Below, piece after piece: positions 33,000-42,637 of a DNA stretch of 64,000 nt. This DNA is from Geotrypetes seraphini. Taxonomy: Eukaryota > Chordata > Amphibia > Gymnophiona > Dermophiidae. The stretch is taken from the NCBI RefSeq assembly GCF_902459505.1, contig NC_047093.1, forward strand, positions 73,478,308-73,542,307, written 5' to 3'. Made by a program: the position numbers and the translations under genes. The notes below the pieces were generated by a model. It searched no databases, was not told the DNA's origin, and saw nothing but the letters and a program-made list of their open reading frames with translations. The stretch's first letter is position 1. Each line of letters starts with the position of its first letter.

Positions 33000-34575
33000 A
33001 ATTCTTTGTCAAAAAGTTAAAATTTATAAGTAATCTTACAAGTCAAAAAAAGAAAAGATATCTTGCTGACAAACATTCAACTATGAAGCATACCATAATT
33101 TCACAAAAAAGAAGTAAATAAATTTTTTAAACAGCAAGTTGCAGTTAGTCCACTGTATATAGAGAGGCGGAGCTGAAATTTAAAAGTACAAAACGTAAAG
33201 AGGAAAACTAAAGATGAGGCTAGGTGACTCTTGATATTTTCCTTACCGAGCTAAATGACTGCAACTAAACTCATGTTATGGTGATAGGTTGCCCTTTAGC
33301 AGAAATAAATTTTGATAACTGCTGTGTCTCATAGAAAACATTTCTGTTTTCTTCAAAAACCAAAACACATTTACAAGGGTATCTCAGAACGAATGTTGCA
33401 CCCAACTGAAGTGCTTGGAGTCTCAAAATAAGAAACTGTTTCCTTCTCTTTTGAGTTGGATGAAATATATCTGGATACATTCTTATTACATTTGATAAAA
33501 AGGGAACATCTTTATATTTAAAAAATAATTTAAGCATCCATCACTATCGGAATCTATAACAAATTGTACCAATAATGTGGCTGACACCTGTGCCTCAGTA
33601 TCCGATCTCTCCAGGAAATTAGATAGGTCCAAACTATCAGCAGATAAATTCTGCTGGTTAGGACTTTGTGACTTTGTTCTTATAGGTAAATAATATATTA
33701 TGGAAAGAGGTGGATATGCGGCCTCTGGTACTTTCAGAATTTCATTCAAATATCTTTAAAACATAACTATTGCAGTTATTGGAGGCTGTTTAGGAAAATT
33801 AATAATCCGCAAATTTGACCTCCTAATGAAATTTTCCAACATTTCCTGTTTAAAGTGCAAACTTGCATTATTTTTAACCCAAGTCAAAGCTTGGGTTTCC
33901 AAAGTTTTTACTCTAACTTCTACTTCATCCGATTTATTTTCCAGAGTCAATACTCTTGTCTTTAATTCAAGATTTTCTGAAAGCACCGTAGTAAACTTTG
34001 TGGGAAGTTGCTCCATTTGATTACCCAGCGAGATTTGGAAATGGCCTCCCAAATCGATTCCATATTGAAAACCTTCGGCCTCTGTAAGGGAACAAACTCA
34101 GTTCTAAGGCCCGAGATAGATCTCACAGTACCTGATGTCACAGCAGTAGTCGCCAAAATTACTTGAGTTTGTTAAAATTCCCCTGCCAACTGCATCGTTG
34201 GTTCAAACAGCTCCTCCTGCTTCCTGTTCAGAGTCAGCCTTCGCTCCCTGCTGGATTGGCAAGAGGAAACCACTCCTCCACCGCTTCAGGGCCCATCGGC
34301 AGGCTCCGCTCCTCTGGGGACAGTGTGGCGACCTCAAAGACGAGCTTGTGCATCTCAGCCTGCGCGCTCTCTCCAGCCGAGGGATTTTCCTCCGTTAGCT
34401 GTAGTCGGGAGCCGTGCTCCCCTTTTCCATCGGACTGGTCTGGGCTGCAACTGGATCCTCCGGAAAGACCCGGGTCTTCGATTTTCCCTTCATCATTAGG
34501 TAAGCAGGAAATAAAATTCAAACAGACTGTGGCAGCGTCTCCGTGGAAGAATCAAGCTGCCATCTTGATTAAGCT
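33000..34575 (-). mobile_element. ORF1-bearing L1 related to the HAL1-like element, antisense
   Basis: The 5' end near 34575 reads AATCAAGATGGCAGC on the minus strand, like the start at 23299. ORF1 follows down to 33271. No ORF2 is found in the 390 bp between the ORF1 stop and the neighbouring CR1. The 3' boundary is uncertain and no clear poly-A is visible, so loss of ORF2 by deletion cannot be excluded for this copy. Confidence 0.65.
33271..34521 (-). pseudogene. L1-type ORF1 protein, antisense copy
   Basis: Pieces in order on the minus strand: an acidic N-terminal region with PDQSDGKGE and EVATLSPEERSLPMGPE (34521-34234); a coiled coil with ENLELKTRVLTLENKSDEVE (near 33960); FIRRSNLRIINFPKQPP, the RRM start; and the C-terminal domain LGATFVLRYPCKCVLVF ending at 33271. 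The stop is at the equivalent position to 24759. Three or more frame changes. It would be an RNA-binding trimer in a living element. Confidence 0.75.
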
Positions 34576-34609
34576 CCTAAGTGTATATATTAAAGTTCCA
34601 TCGTGAGTC

Positions 34610-34870
34610 TGGTAGAGCTCAGCTTTGTTCTGCTAGTTTGAACCTAGTTTGCACTGGCTACCTGTGGAGAGGGGAATTCATGTTAAGATTCTTTGTGTTG
34701 TGTTTAAATGTCTTGCTGAGCTACCCCATGATATATAATAGTTGCATTGGTTTGCACTCTTGATGGTTTTGGCAAGCTTTCCTCACAGTTCTCTCATTTT
34801 CTAGTAGTTAAATTGATGGTGACCAAACTTTGCCCTTTTTCCCAGCACTGCTGAACTTTGGAGGCTTATC
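34610..34870 (+). pseudogene. L2-like LINE fragment
   Basis: TTTGCACTGGCTACCTGTGG reads LHWLPVE, followed by an FKCLAELPHD-like stretch, the sequence order of L2 ORF2 after the palm domain. Short and frame-broken. Confidence 0.55.
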
Positions 34871-35453
34871 TTTGGAGGCTTATCTGGATCTTAATTATCA
34901 GTAGTTTGGCATGAGTGAACACTTGGCTATTTGAGTGATTCTTTGGGTAGTCAGTGATAGGAAATTATTTGGTATGAATGTTGAGGGTTCTGGGCGATCA
35001 GTGGAAAATGGTTGTCTGCCTTTTTTTTTTTTTTAAATAGAACTTTCTAGTTGTTTCTGTCTAGGGCTGGAGAGTGGGTTGCAGATGGATGATGAATCTG
35101 ATTTATTCTATAGGGACTTGTGAGGAGGGGTGATGGATTTTGCTGTGACTGAGTGAATTTAGAGAATAGAAGTAATGTTTTATTGGGGTGTGGACAAAGG
35201 TGGTCCTGAAGCCCAGGTAAGACAGAGCCACACAGCAGTTGTAGGTGAAAGAAAATAACATTTATTAAAGGTGTTAGGTTAGGGGTCCTGTTCCATCCAC
35301 AGGTAGGAGAAAAAGGTAACACAAAACGAATCTGTAAATGTAACAGTGTCCTCATGTAGCCTGCTTCTGCAGGGCCACTGTGTACCTTACTGCCTCTCAG
35401 CATAGCAGCATACTTTACTTGTCCTTGACTTGGTTCCTCAAAGTTACAGGGAA
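34871..35453. other. No feature recognised
   Basis: Contains a poly-T run (35022-35034). The 118-codon minus-strand frame at 35403-35047 has no recognised similarity. Confidence 0.4.
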
Positions 35454-35461
35454 GTCTCTAG

Positions 35462-35724
35462 TAGAGAATGACACGGTGACAAAATTCATCAACGTTCCCG
35501 TCCCCGCGGATAACCGCGGGAAATAACCCCATGTCATTTTCTAGTGTCTATTTCAACCTCAGTCCTTCTACACCAGCATTCTTCAAAGCAAAGCTTGCGG
35601 GTCAGTGGTTGTGGCCATTCATACTCCGATTCTTCCCTCCTTAAAAAATGACATGAAGATGGTTTCCCGCAGTTATCCGCGGGGAAGGGGACGGTGATGA
35701 ATTGTGTCACTGTGTCATTCTCTA
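35462..35724 (-). mobile_element. Short non-autonomous hAT-like element, second copy
   Basis: Same family as 15259-15510, in the opposite orientation: TAGAGAATGACACGGTGACA to TGTGTCATTCTCTA, with the shared core read as its complement. It keeps extra CCGCGGATAACCGCGG words near each end. No TSD evident. Confidence 0.78.
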
Positions 35725-35879
35725 GCAATCACTCAGATCAAAGTACAAGTTTGTCTCATAGATGCTGACACAGTACATTTCATCCTCTAAGTCCAAATTC
35801 GTGGAATATCTTGAGAATCAAATAAGAAAGAACAATTTGAGATTCTTTAATTTCTTCAAGTACTTCCTCTTGAAATGCT

Positions 35880-36397
35880 AAGGAAATACTTCAGATGATT
35901 ATTTATAAAATTCTCTTATTGACTTTTAAAACATTAAACATAGGAGAACCTTTATGCCTCATGCGTTTGCTAGTTCCATATATGCCGTTAAGGCCATTGA
36001 GATAAGGAACTCAAAACCTTCTTTAAGTGCCAACATATCGAGAAATAGTTTACTAACACGTTAGGGCTACTGTCTTTTAAGTAATTGGTCCTAAATTTTG
36101 GAACTCTCTACCATTATCTCTAAGGTCATTGAATTAATTGGATAAATTTAAAACTGATCTTAAAACATTTTTATTTGCAGATGCTTATAAACCATAATAA
36201 TAAACTTTGTCGATAAAATAGTGCTTTTCACTTTTTGTGTATATGTCTCAGAGGAATTTGTAACCCTGTTAGATGAAGTTGGTACTTAGAATTAAGTTAG
36301 GCCTGTGTGCTTGAGTACCTGATTGTAAAAAAAACCCCCGCTTAGATAACCTTGATAGGCGGTATATAAAATCCTAATAAACTTGAAACTTGAAACT
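35880..36397 (+). mobile_element. L2-like LINE 3' end with heptamer tail
   Basis: LGPKFWNSLPLSLRSLN and FKTDLKTFLFADA (near 36090-36180) match the end of L2 ORF2. The 3' UTR has a TTAGATAACCTTGATAGGCG block and ends in GAAACTTGAAACTTG, a 7-bp tandem tail. Confidence 0.75.
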
Positions 36398-36439
36398 TGT
36401 CCACCATGGATGGTGGTGCTATAGGTTCACTGATTAGGG

Positions 36440-36567
36440 CAGGGTTTCTTATCTCAGTCTTTGCGACACACCCAGCCAGTCTGGATTTCTAGATATTTAC
36501 AAGGAATATGCATGCAAACCTGTCGTGTATATTCATTATAGATATGCAGAAATCTAGACTGGCTGGG
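36440..36567. mobile_element. Palindromic hAT-like MITE, right end lost
   Basis: CAGGGTTTCTTATCTC start and CCAGCCAGTCTGGATTTCTAG / CTAGACTGGCTGGGG arms belong to the MITE family of 11287. The right terminus is absent where the CR1 tail begins, so the CR1 fragment probably inserted here. Confidence 0.65.
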
Positions 36568-36571
36568 GACT

Positions 36572-37190
36572 AGATAGAAACATGATGGCAGATAAAAGCC
36601 AAATGGCCCATACAGTCTGCCCTTCCACAGCATTCGCTATCTCCTCTCCCTAAGAAATCCCACAGGTCTGTCTCGCGCTTTCTTGAATTCAGACATAGGG
36701 CTCCTTTTACAAAGGTGTGTTAGGGCCTTAATGTGCGGAATAGCGTGTGCTAAAATGCCACACGCGCTAGCCGCTACTGCCTCCTCTTGAGCAGGCGGTA
36801 GTTTTATGGCTAGGGCGCTATAGCACGCGCTAATCCGGTGTGTGCGCTAAAAAAGCTGGCACACCTTTGTAAAAGGAGCCCATAGTCTTTGTCTCCACCA
36901 CCTCTACTGGAAGACTATTCCACCCATCTATCACACTTTCTACAAAAAAGTATTTCCTTAGATTACACCTGAGCCTAGCACCTCTTAACTTCATCCCATG
37001 CCCTCTCACTCTGGAGTTTCCTTTCAACTGAGAGAGACTCACTTCATGCGTATTTTTATGCCATGTAGATATTTAAATGTCACTATCATATCTCCCCTCT
37101 CCCACCTTTCCTCCAAAGTATACATATTGAGATCTTTGAGTTTGTCCCCATACGTCTAATGACACTGTTTTAGTAGCCTTCTTCTGGACC
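36572..37190 (-). mobile_element. CR1-clade 3' part with nested MITE
   Basis: Plus-strand AGAAACATGATGGCAGATAA..GGCCCATACAGTCTGCCC is the complement of the CR1 3' UTR. A minus-strand frame of 70 codons (37042-36830) crosses into the MITE; its CR1 portion reads RLRCNLRKYFFVESVIDGWN. Interrupted at 36698-36881. Confidence 0.8.
36698..36881. mobile_element. Harbinger-like MITE inside CR1
   Basis: 184 bp, termini GGGCTCCTTTTACAAAGGTG and CACCTTTGTAAAAGGAGCCC, flanked by ATA on both sides (36695-36697 and 36882-36884). Removing it with one ATA restores a continuous CR1 sequence, so the insertion is certain and the 3-bp TSD is real. Confidence 0.9.
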
Positions 37191-38407
37191 GTGTGTCAGT
37201 GGTGGGTGTGTCAGTGGTGGGATTCAGAAATTCAAAGGGAATTTGTCCAAAGCAGTATTGCCAAACAAGAGGGTCACAGGTGTCTCTGAGGTAACAGGAA
37301 GTAGAAAGCTCCTTATCAGAGTTATAGTAAAATTCTCAAGTACTTTACCATTTTATGACTTTTGTAGCTCCAGAAAGATTCTGGATGCAGTCATGTGAGA
37401 GGTATGTGCTGCAAGGTCTGAATCTGAATTGCCACTCTTAGCTCTTCTGTACTGGTTTGCAGCCTGTTTCTCCTACTTCTATTTTCATCCTTATGACACT
37501 TGTACAAGGTTAGCAATAAAATGCCAGCAGTTGCTAAGGCTTATTGTTAAGTCACACATTTTCTTATCTTTACCTCTCAGCACCAAAGCATTAAAATAAT
37601 TGGAATTAATTATTTTCACCCTGATCATAAGCATTACATTAAACACCAATAAATTCCCAGAAAAGAACCATGCTGGACGTCGAAAGCACTTAGGAACTTG
37701 GCTGTAGAGACAATGAGAAGGGCCAACTTAGGCATTAGGCAAACTAGATAATTGCCCAGGGTGCCAGCTTCTGGGATGAGGCAAAGAACAGCAAGAATAA
37801 CAGGAGAGCAATATAGAGTCCTGACAGCCACACAAAACTCAAGGACCTCCAAATAAACTGCTATGCCAACCACTTTGTTAATTATTTTTCTATTTTTTAA
37901 TGATTTGACTTACTTTTTCTCAGATTCATAAAGGTTGCTTTAATTTGCACACCAAATTTTGGACACAATACAGCGGTGCACGCACAAACAAATGGCTTCA
38001 TGAGCAGATTGGCGTTAATTGGCGATAATTTAGATTTGCGTGTTATTCTCCCTGCTAGTTTATAAAATTGCTTTTATAAATTGTCTCGTGTGCATCCAAA
38101 AAGGGGCATGACCATGGGAGGGGCATAGGCAGATCAGGGGTGTTCCCATACTTTAGATATAATGTTATTGAATTCAATGGAAGTTACTGGGTTCAGACAT
38201 GCAGTTCCAAAAATATAAAGACTGCACATCTCAGCCCTACATGGAGGTGGCGAGAGGTCCTTTAATATCATTTCCCTCCTTGGCTGCCTTGTAACCATTC
38301 TGAACTTCAGAGCGAAAGCTGAAAACATTTATTTTCTTTTTAACTCTGAAAACTGTGCCCCAAAGTGAAGAAGAGGAGTGATGGATCACAGTGTAGACAG
38401 CTGAATA
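37191..38407. other. No feature recognised
   Basis: About 1.2 kb of anonymous sequence. GTGTGTCAGTGGTGGG is duplicated at 37192-37225. No coding signal. Confidence 0.4.
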
Positions 38408-38415
38408 CTGCAGAG

Positions 38416-38636
38416 CTGTTTTCCCTCTAAGCGGAGCACATGAGCAATGGCTCATAAATTCTCAGAGTGTTGCTCACAGATTTTACACGGTCACTCACAA
38501 AAATACTTGCAAATCTGGAAAACTATTAGAACTTATTGCTCACACACAAAAATTTTTTTTTTTTTTTTTTTTATAAGTTGTCGCTCATATGAGAAAAAAT
38601 TTCCATGCACCCGGCCAGCCTTTAGAGGGAGTATTG
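38416..38636. mobile_element. hAT-like MITE, CCCTCTAA family
   Basis: 221 bp from CTGTTTTCCCTCTAAGCGG to CCTTTAGAGGGAGTATTG, with a perfect 8-bp TSD CTGCAGAG (38408-38415 and 38637-38644). It contains repeated GCTCAC/GCTCAT words and a poly-T run (38551-38572). Confidence 0.8.
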
Positions 38637-38644
38637 CTGCAGAG

Positions 38645-39094
38645 TACCTTTCTGTTAGCAAAGTAACCTTGAAAATGATTTATTTTTGAGATACAAGGAT
38701 TCAGAGGCACCCAGTGGATCCATTCTACACATCTTCTCAATAATTTCTTTTTTAAATGGGAATGATGATCTCAGTAATCAAAACAGAAGATAAAACAGTG
38801 CACTTATTGCAATAACAAAATCTCTGACATGGCTTTATTCAGGCACAGTATACCTAATAACCAATATCCTTGTTGTGTTATTAACTTTAGTAGACTTAAC
38901 TGTATAGAGAAATATTTTCAAATCAGTTACTTTGTATATTTTGAAGAGTGGAGGCCCCATTTTGGTTTTCATGTTTTTTCAGTAAGTTCCTTTGTATCTT
39001 TGTCAGCTTATTTAAAGAGCATTCAGTCATGCATTCATATTTATTGTGTGTGGCAAACCTAAAGGTTTGCAATGAGTAGAAGGATGTCTCCTCC
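38645..39094. other. No feature recognised
   Basis: AT-rich, no repeat signature seen. Confidence 0.4.
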
Positions 39095-39310
39095 CTAAAG
39101 TAAGGAAGTATGTGATAATCTTAAAGTGGCTAAACAGGTTGAAAAGATGACAGTGAAAACTGGAAGGATGCTTGGGTGCATAGGGAAAGAATGGTCAGTA
39201 GAAAAGAAGAGGTATTGATGCCCCTGGCCCCCTGTATAAGACTCTGCTGAGACCTCATTTAGAATATTATGTACAATTCTGGAGACTGCACCTTCAAAAA
39301 GATATTTCTA
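39095..39310 (+). pseudogene. CR1-clade ORF2 fragment, older subfamily
   Basis: The text RMLGCIGKEWSVEKK, a CPW/PLYK-like stretch and FRILCTILE...PSKRY follow the CR1 order RMLG..R..EV..PLY..LVRPHLEYC. It is more diverged than the other copies here. Confidence 0.6.
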
Positions 39311-39739
39311 GTGCAATGTGTCTAATGATCCTGAACCGTAGGTTTTTGCATCTGATCCTGCAAATTGCTTGCAGAAAACTGTCAATCATCCTTTCAACTC
39401 CACCTCCTTCCCAGGGAGCTGCTCCTGCCTCCCTAAGTTTGTTTTCTGTAAGTTCCTAAGAAGTACTTCTGCTCTGCGGTTTTATTCTTTTCTGGTATTT
39501 TCCTAAGTATTTGATTGGATGTTTGGTGCCCAAAGGTTCCTTCTTGTTGGGACCTCTCCCTGGGAGAAGACACAGACTCACATTGCAGAAGTTTGCTGCT
39601 AGCAGGATCAGCCCTCAGGGACACCTAGTTAGCCAGCCTGCTTTTATATTTTTGAAGTTCAGGGGCCGTCCCCTGTGCTTCCCTGATGTATTCAGGAACT
39701 TGAGCGCAGGCTGTTTGGTTCCTTTTCTCCGAGATTGAG
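39311..39739. other. Unclassified sequence
   Basis: No clear repeat ends; may be the interior of the element whose end is at 39989. Confidence 0.35.
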
Positions 39740-39989
39740 AGCGAGACCAGAATGCTTTGAGCATGCGCAAATGCTCAAAGCCAGTCCAGACCAGAAGAAG
39801 GAGGATCCTCAAGGGGGGGGGTGGGAATGGAGCAGCGCCGGTAGCCTCAGGGGGGGGGGGAGGAGGTGGAACCAATCAAAGCAGTTTCCCTTACTTCCTA
39901 TGGGGAAACTTGCTTTGATATACGAGTGTTTTGGTTTAAGAGCATGCTTCTGGAATGAATTATGCTCTTAAACCAAAGTACCACTGTAC
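39740..39989. mobile_element. Mariner/Tigger-like element, right end
   Basis: The right end TTATGCTCTTAAACCAAAGTACCACTGTA, read inverted, begins TACAGTGGTACTTTGGTTTA, a pogo/Tigger-style terminus with TA at the edge. A GAGCATGCTTCTGGAATGAA block precedes it. Two poly-G runs interrupt the interior. Left end not found. Confidence 0.5.
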
Positions 39990-40334
39990 CTGATATTTAT
40001 GTGCAGTGTGGAGCTAAAACTAGGATTGCTCCTTCCTGCCTAAGGTGACAAACTGATCATTTGTATGATCATCTCCATTAATTATGTGTTGTTGAAATTA
40101 AATCTTATTGTATTGTAACTTTCTACTACTGTGGTACTGTAAGCATTAGGTACTTGTTATTACCCATTTTAAGCTCTGAGGTGTTAAACTGGAATAGACA
40201 TGTAAGTTTATTTTTTCTCATTAAAATGTTTTGTTTTTTAAATTTAAATGCTACTAAGTTCCATGCATTCAGCAAATTTCATCATAACATCAGCATAACC
40301 AGTTATCTTTAAGGGAGTAAATTCAGGGGAGGGG
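39990..40334. other. No feature recognised
   Basis: AT-rich anonymous sequence. Confidence 0.4.
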
Positions 40335-40410
40335 ATACTTGGAATGGGCAGACTTGGTGGGCTATAGCCCTTTTCTGCTGCTTTTTTCTATGTTTCTATG
40401 TTTCTGTTTT
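40335..40410 (+). mobile_element. CR1-clade 3' end with octamer tail
   Basis: ATGGGCAGACTTGGTGGGCT, AGCCCTTTTCTGCTGC and TTTCTATGTTTCTATGTTTC: 3' UTR end and (TTCTATGT)n tail. Very short copy. Confidence 0.75.
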
Positions 40411-40751
40411 AATCTTTTTAAAGTAGTTTTGCTATCTGTTGTTCTCTTATCCTTTCATAGTCCCCAATTTGATCCTCCCCATCTCAAGCAAAAAAAGAAA
40501 AAAAAAAAAATTTCATACCACTCTTTAGTTACATTTGCCTTATTCCTTGGGCCACTGATAAAGAGGATCCATATTTTATTAAAATGCTCAGAACCACCTC
40601 TGATATTCTCCAAGGTACCGCCTTCAAAGATGGGGCTTAGAATTGTTGTTTTAAATTACATTTAAACTTAAGCACTTCTGTACCTAGACAAGCCTGATTT
40701 TTAGGCTAGCCACATGAATATTCAGAAGTTATATACTTTGACTTCTGAGAG
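40411..40751. other. No feature recognised
   Basis: Includes a poly-A run at 40490-40510. Confidence 0.4.
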
Positions 40752-40754
40752 TAA

Positions 40755-40924
40755 GGGCCTCTTCTATCAAACTGCAGTAGCAGTTTTTAGCACAGAGAGC
40801 CGCGCTGAATGGCCTGCGCTGCTCCCGACGCTCATATGAACTCTATGAGCGTCGGGAGCAGCGCGGCCATTCAGCGCAGCTCACCACACTACAAACTGTT
40901 AGCACAGTTTGATAGAAGAGGCCC
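40755..40924. mobile_element. Harbinger-like MITE, near-perfect palindrome
   Basis: 170 bp, termini GGGCCTCTTCTATCAAACTG and CAGTTTGATAGAAGAGGCCC with TAA on both sides (40752-40754 and 40925-40927). The inner arms GCTCCCGACGCTCATA and TATGAGCGTCGGGAGC are exact complements, suggesting a young insertion. Confidence 0.9.
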
Positions 40925-40927
40925 TAA

Positions 40928-41407
40928 GTGTACTCGCATCCTTTGGAAATTGCAAATTTGATTGAGGTGGTGTGGAGAGAAATAGATGCCAGTGGCCAAG
41001 AAGCTCTTTTATTAGTGGTGACGCCAAACATAGCAAACACAAATCTGGAACATGCCAAAAACGAGCAGATATGCTCAAGCAGCATTTGAAACACACCAGG
41101 TAAAGTATTGAGCAAGAAGTCCCAAAATATGCTTCACAGATTGTTTGTGACGATCTTGCACTAGTTTGCAGCTTATTTTTGGTGGCAGCAGGAGCTCCTT
41201 AAATCCTCTTGATGTCCCCAGCCCTAGGCTTCTCCTATTGATAGACTGACAGTGGTCACCAGAGAGTGAAGTTCAGGTTTTGGATATTTTAGACAAATTG
41301 ACCGTTTATTTCTGAAATGTCAGTTCTTGGGACCCTGTTGGCATTTGGCATTGAAGGGATACGATGTACTTGCATGTGTAAACAAGGATGGCAGTGGTAA
41401 AATGAAT
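40928..41407. other. No feature recognised
   Basis: Unique-looking sequence without coding evidence. Confidence 0.4.
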
Positions 41408-41600
41408 GATTAAAACAGGGTTTAAAAAATCTGTCTTGGTGACTCCAAATGTGATGGATGTTTTCAGAATATATATTATGAATATATCTGTGGTAAATGT
41501 GCATATACTGAGCTCCAAAGTATGGAGATTTATCTCATGCTTATTCTTTGCAGATGTCCTGAAAACTCAACAGGGGTAGGACTGGGACTGGTTTGGGATG
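41408..41600. mobile_element. Old copy of the palindromic hAT-like MITE
   Basis: CAGGGTTTAAAAAATCTGTC, GATGTTTTCAGAATATATAT and CAGATGTCCTGAAAACTC keep the family layout but with much divergence. Ends and TSD are unclear. Confidence 0.5.
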
Positions 41601-42637
41601 GCTGGCAGTAAAATATTCAAAAGCACTTCAGGGAAGAGGACAGGCATGAGATCTGTTTAATTAGTCGATATGTTTATTGGAAAAAAAATGGCTAGGAAAA
41701 TGTATTTGTATCAAAACTGAAGTTTAAAACTCTGCATTTTTCCTTGCATTACATGTGAAATGCAGGCATCAAATTTGTTAGGGTAAATAACTCAGAGTAT
41801 GAAAGAAATAATTTGGTAAGCTCCTGGACAAATAAAATGTATTATTAAGTCACCTTCATACTCTGCAAACTGACCAACTTAAACCTGAAAAAAATTTTTT
41901 TTTTTGAGAAATGAACTCGCAATCAAAACATGAAAAGTCATTAAGATTCTCCTTTTCTAAATTCTAATTTTTAAAAAAATGGCTTTGTAAACAGTGAAGA
42001 TTATTCAGGTCATTGGAAATGATCCCTTACCTTGTTTTCCATAATACAGAAACGGGTCAAGAACTGCATGTCTCTTTTATATAGAGCATTCTTTCCACAT
42101 TTCAAACAAGGCAAACTCGTTAGGATTCTAAATGCACTGATCTAGTAATCTCTATTTTATCTTTCTTCCCTTTTGAAAAGATACCGTACTCCATCTGGAG
42201 ATATGAGATCACTCCACTCCATGGTGCCTGTACGTTCCTGCACGCAAATTTGTCCCTTGAGAACTAGGCAGAGACACCTGTGTGCCTCATTCAGCTTTCT
42301 AAAACCCATGGCTAAGTTTTCCATTCCCTCATGTTGACATATATGTGTGTGATGTGCCTGTGTATACACTTTTATTAGCACAGAGCTAAATCTGGGATCC
42401 ACAGGGCAGTGAACTTATATCTAGTTTTTAAATAACTGTGTCATATTGATGGGGTTATGTTAGGTTTGTTTTTTGTTTAGCATAATTGCAGGTGATACGG
42501 TTATCTTTCTCTTTCTAAAGAATGAATCCTTAGATCTGCACAGTGATTTGGCTTGACTCTCTACCAACCATGTACTCTACTGACTTGGGAGGAAATAAAG
42601 CGATACATAAGAGGCCCTTTTACTAAAACTGTGTTAA
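41601..42637. other. No feature recognised
   Basis: About 1 kb of AT-rich sequence. A CCCTTTTACTAAAACTGTG word at 42616 hints at a MITE edge. No gene seen. Confidence 0.4.
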
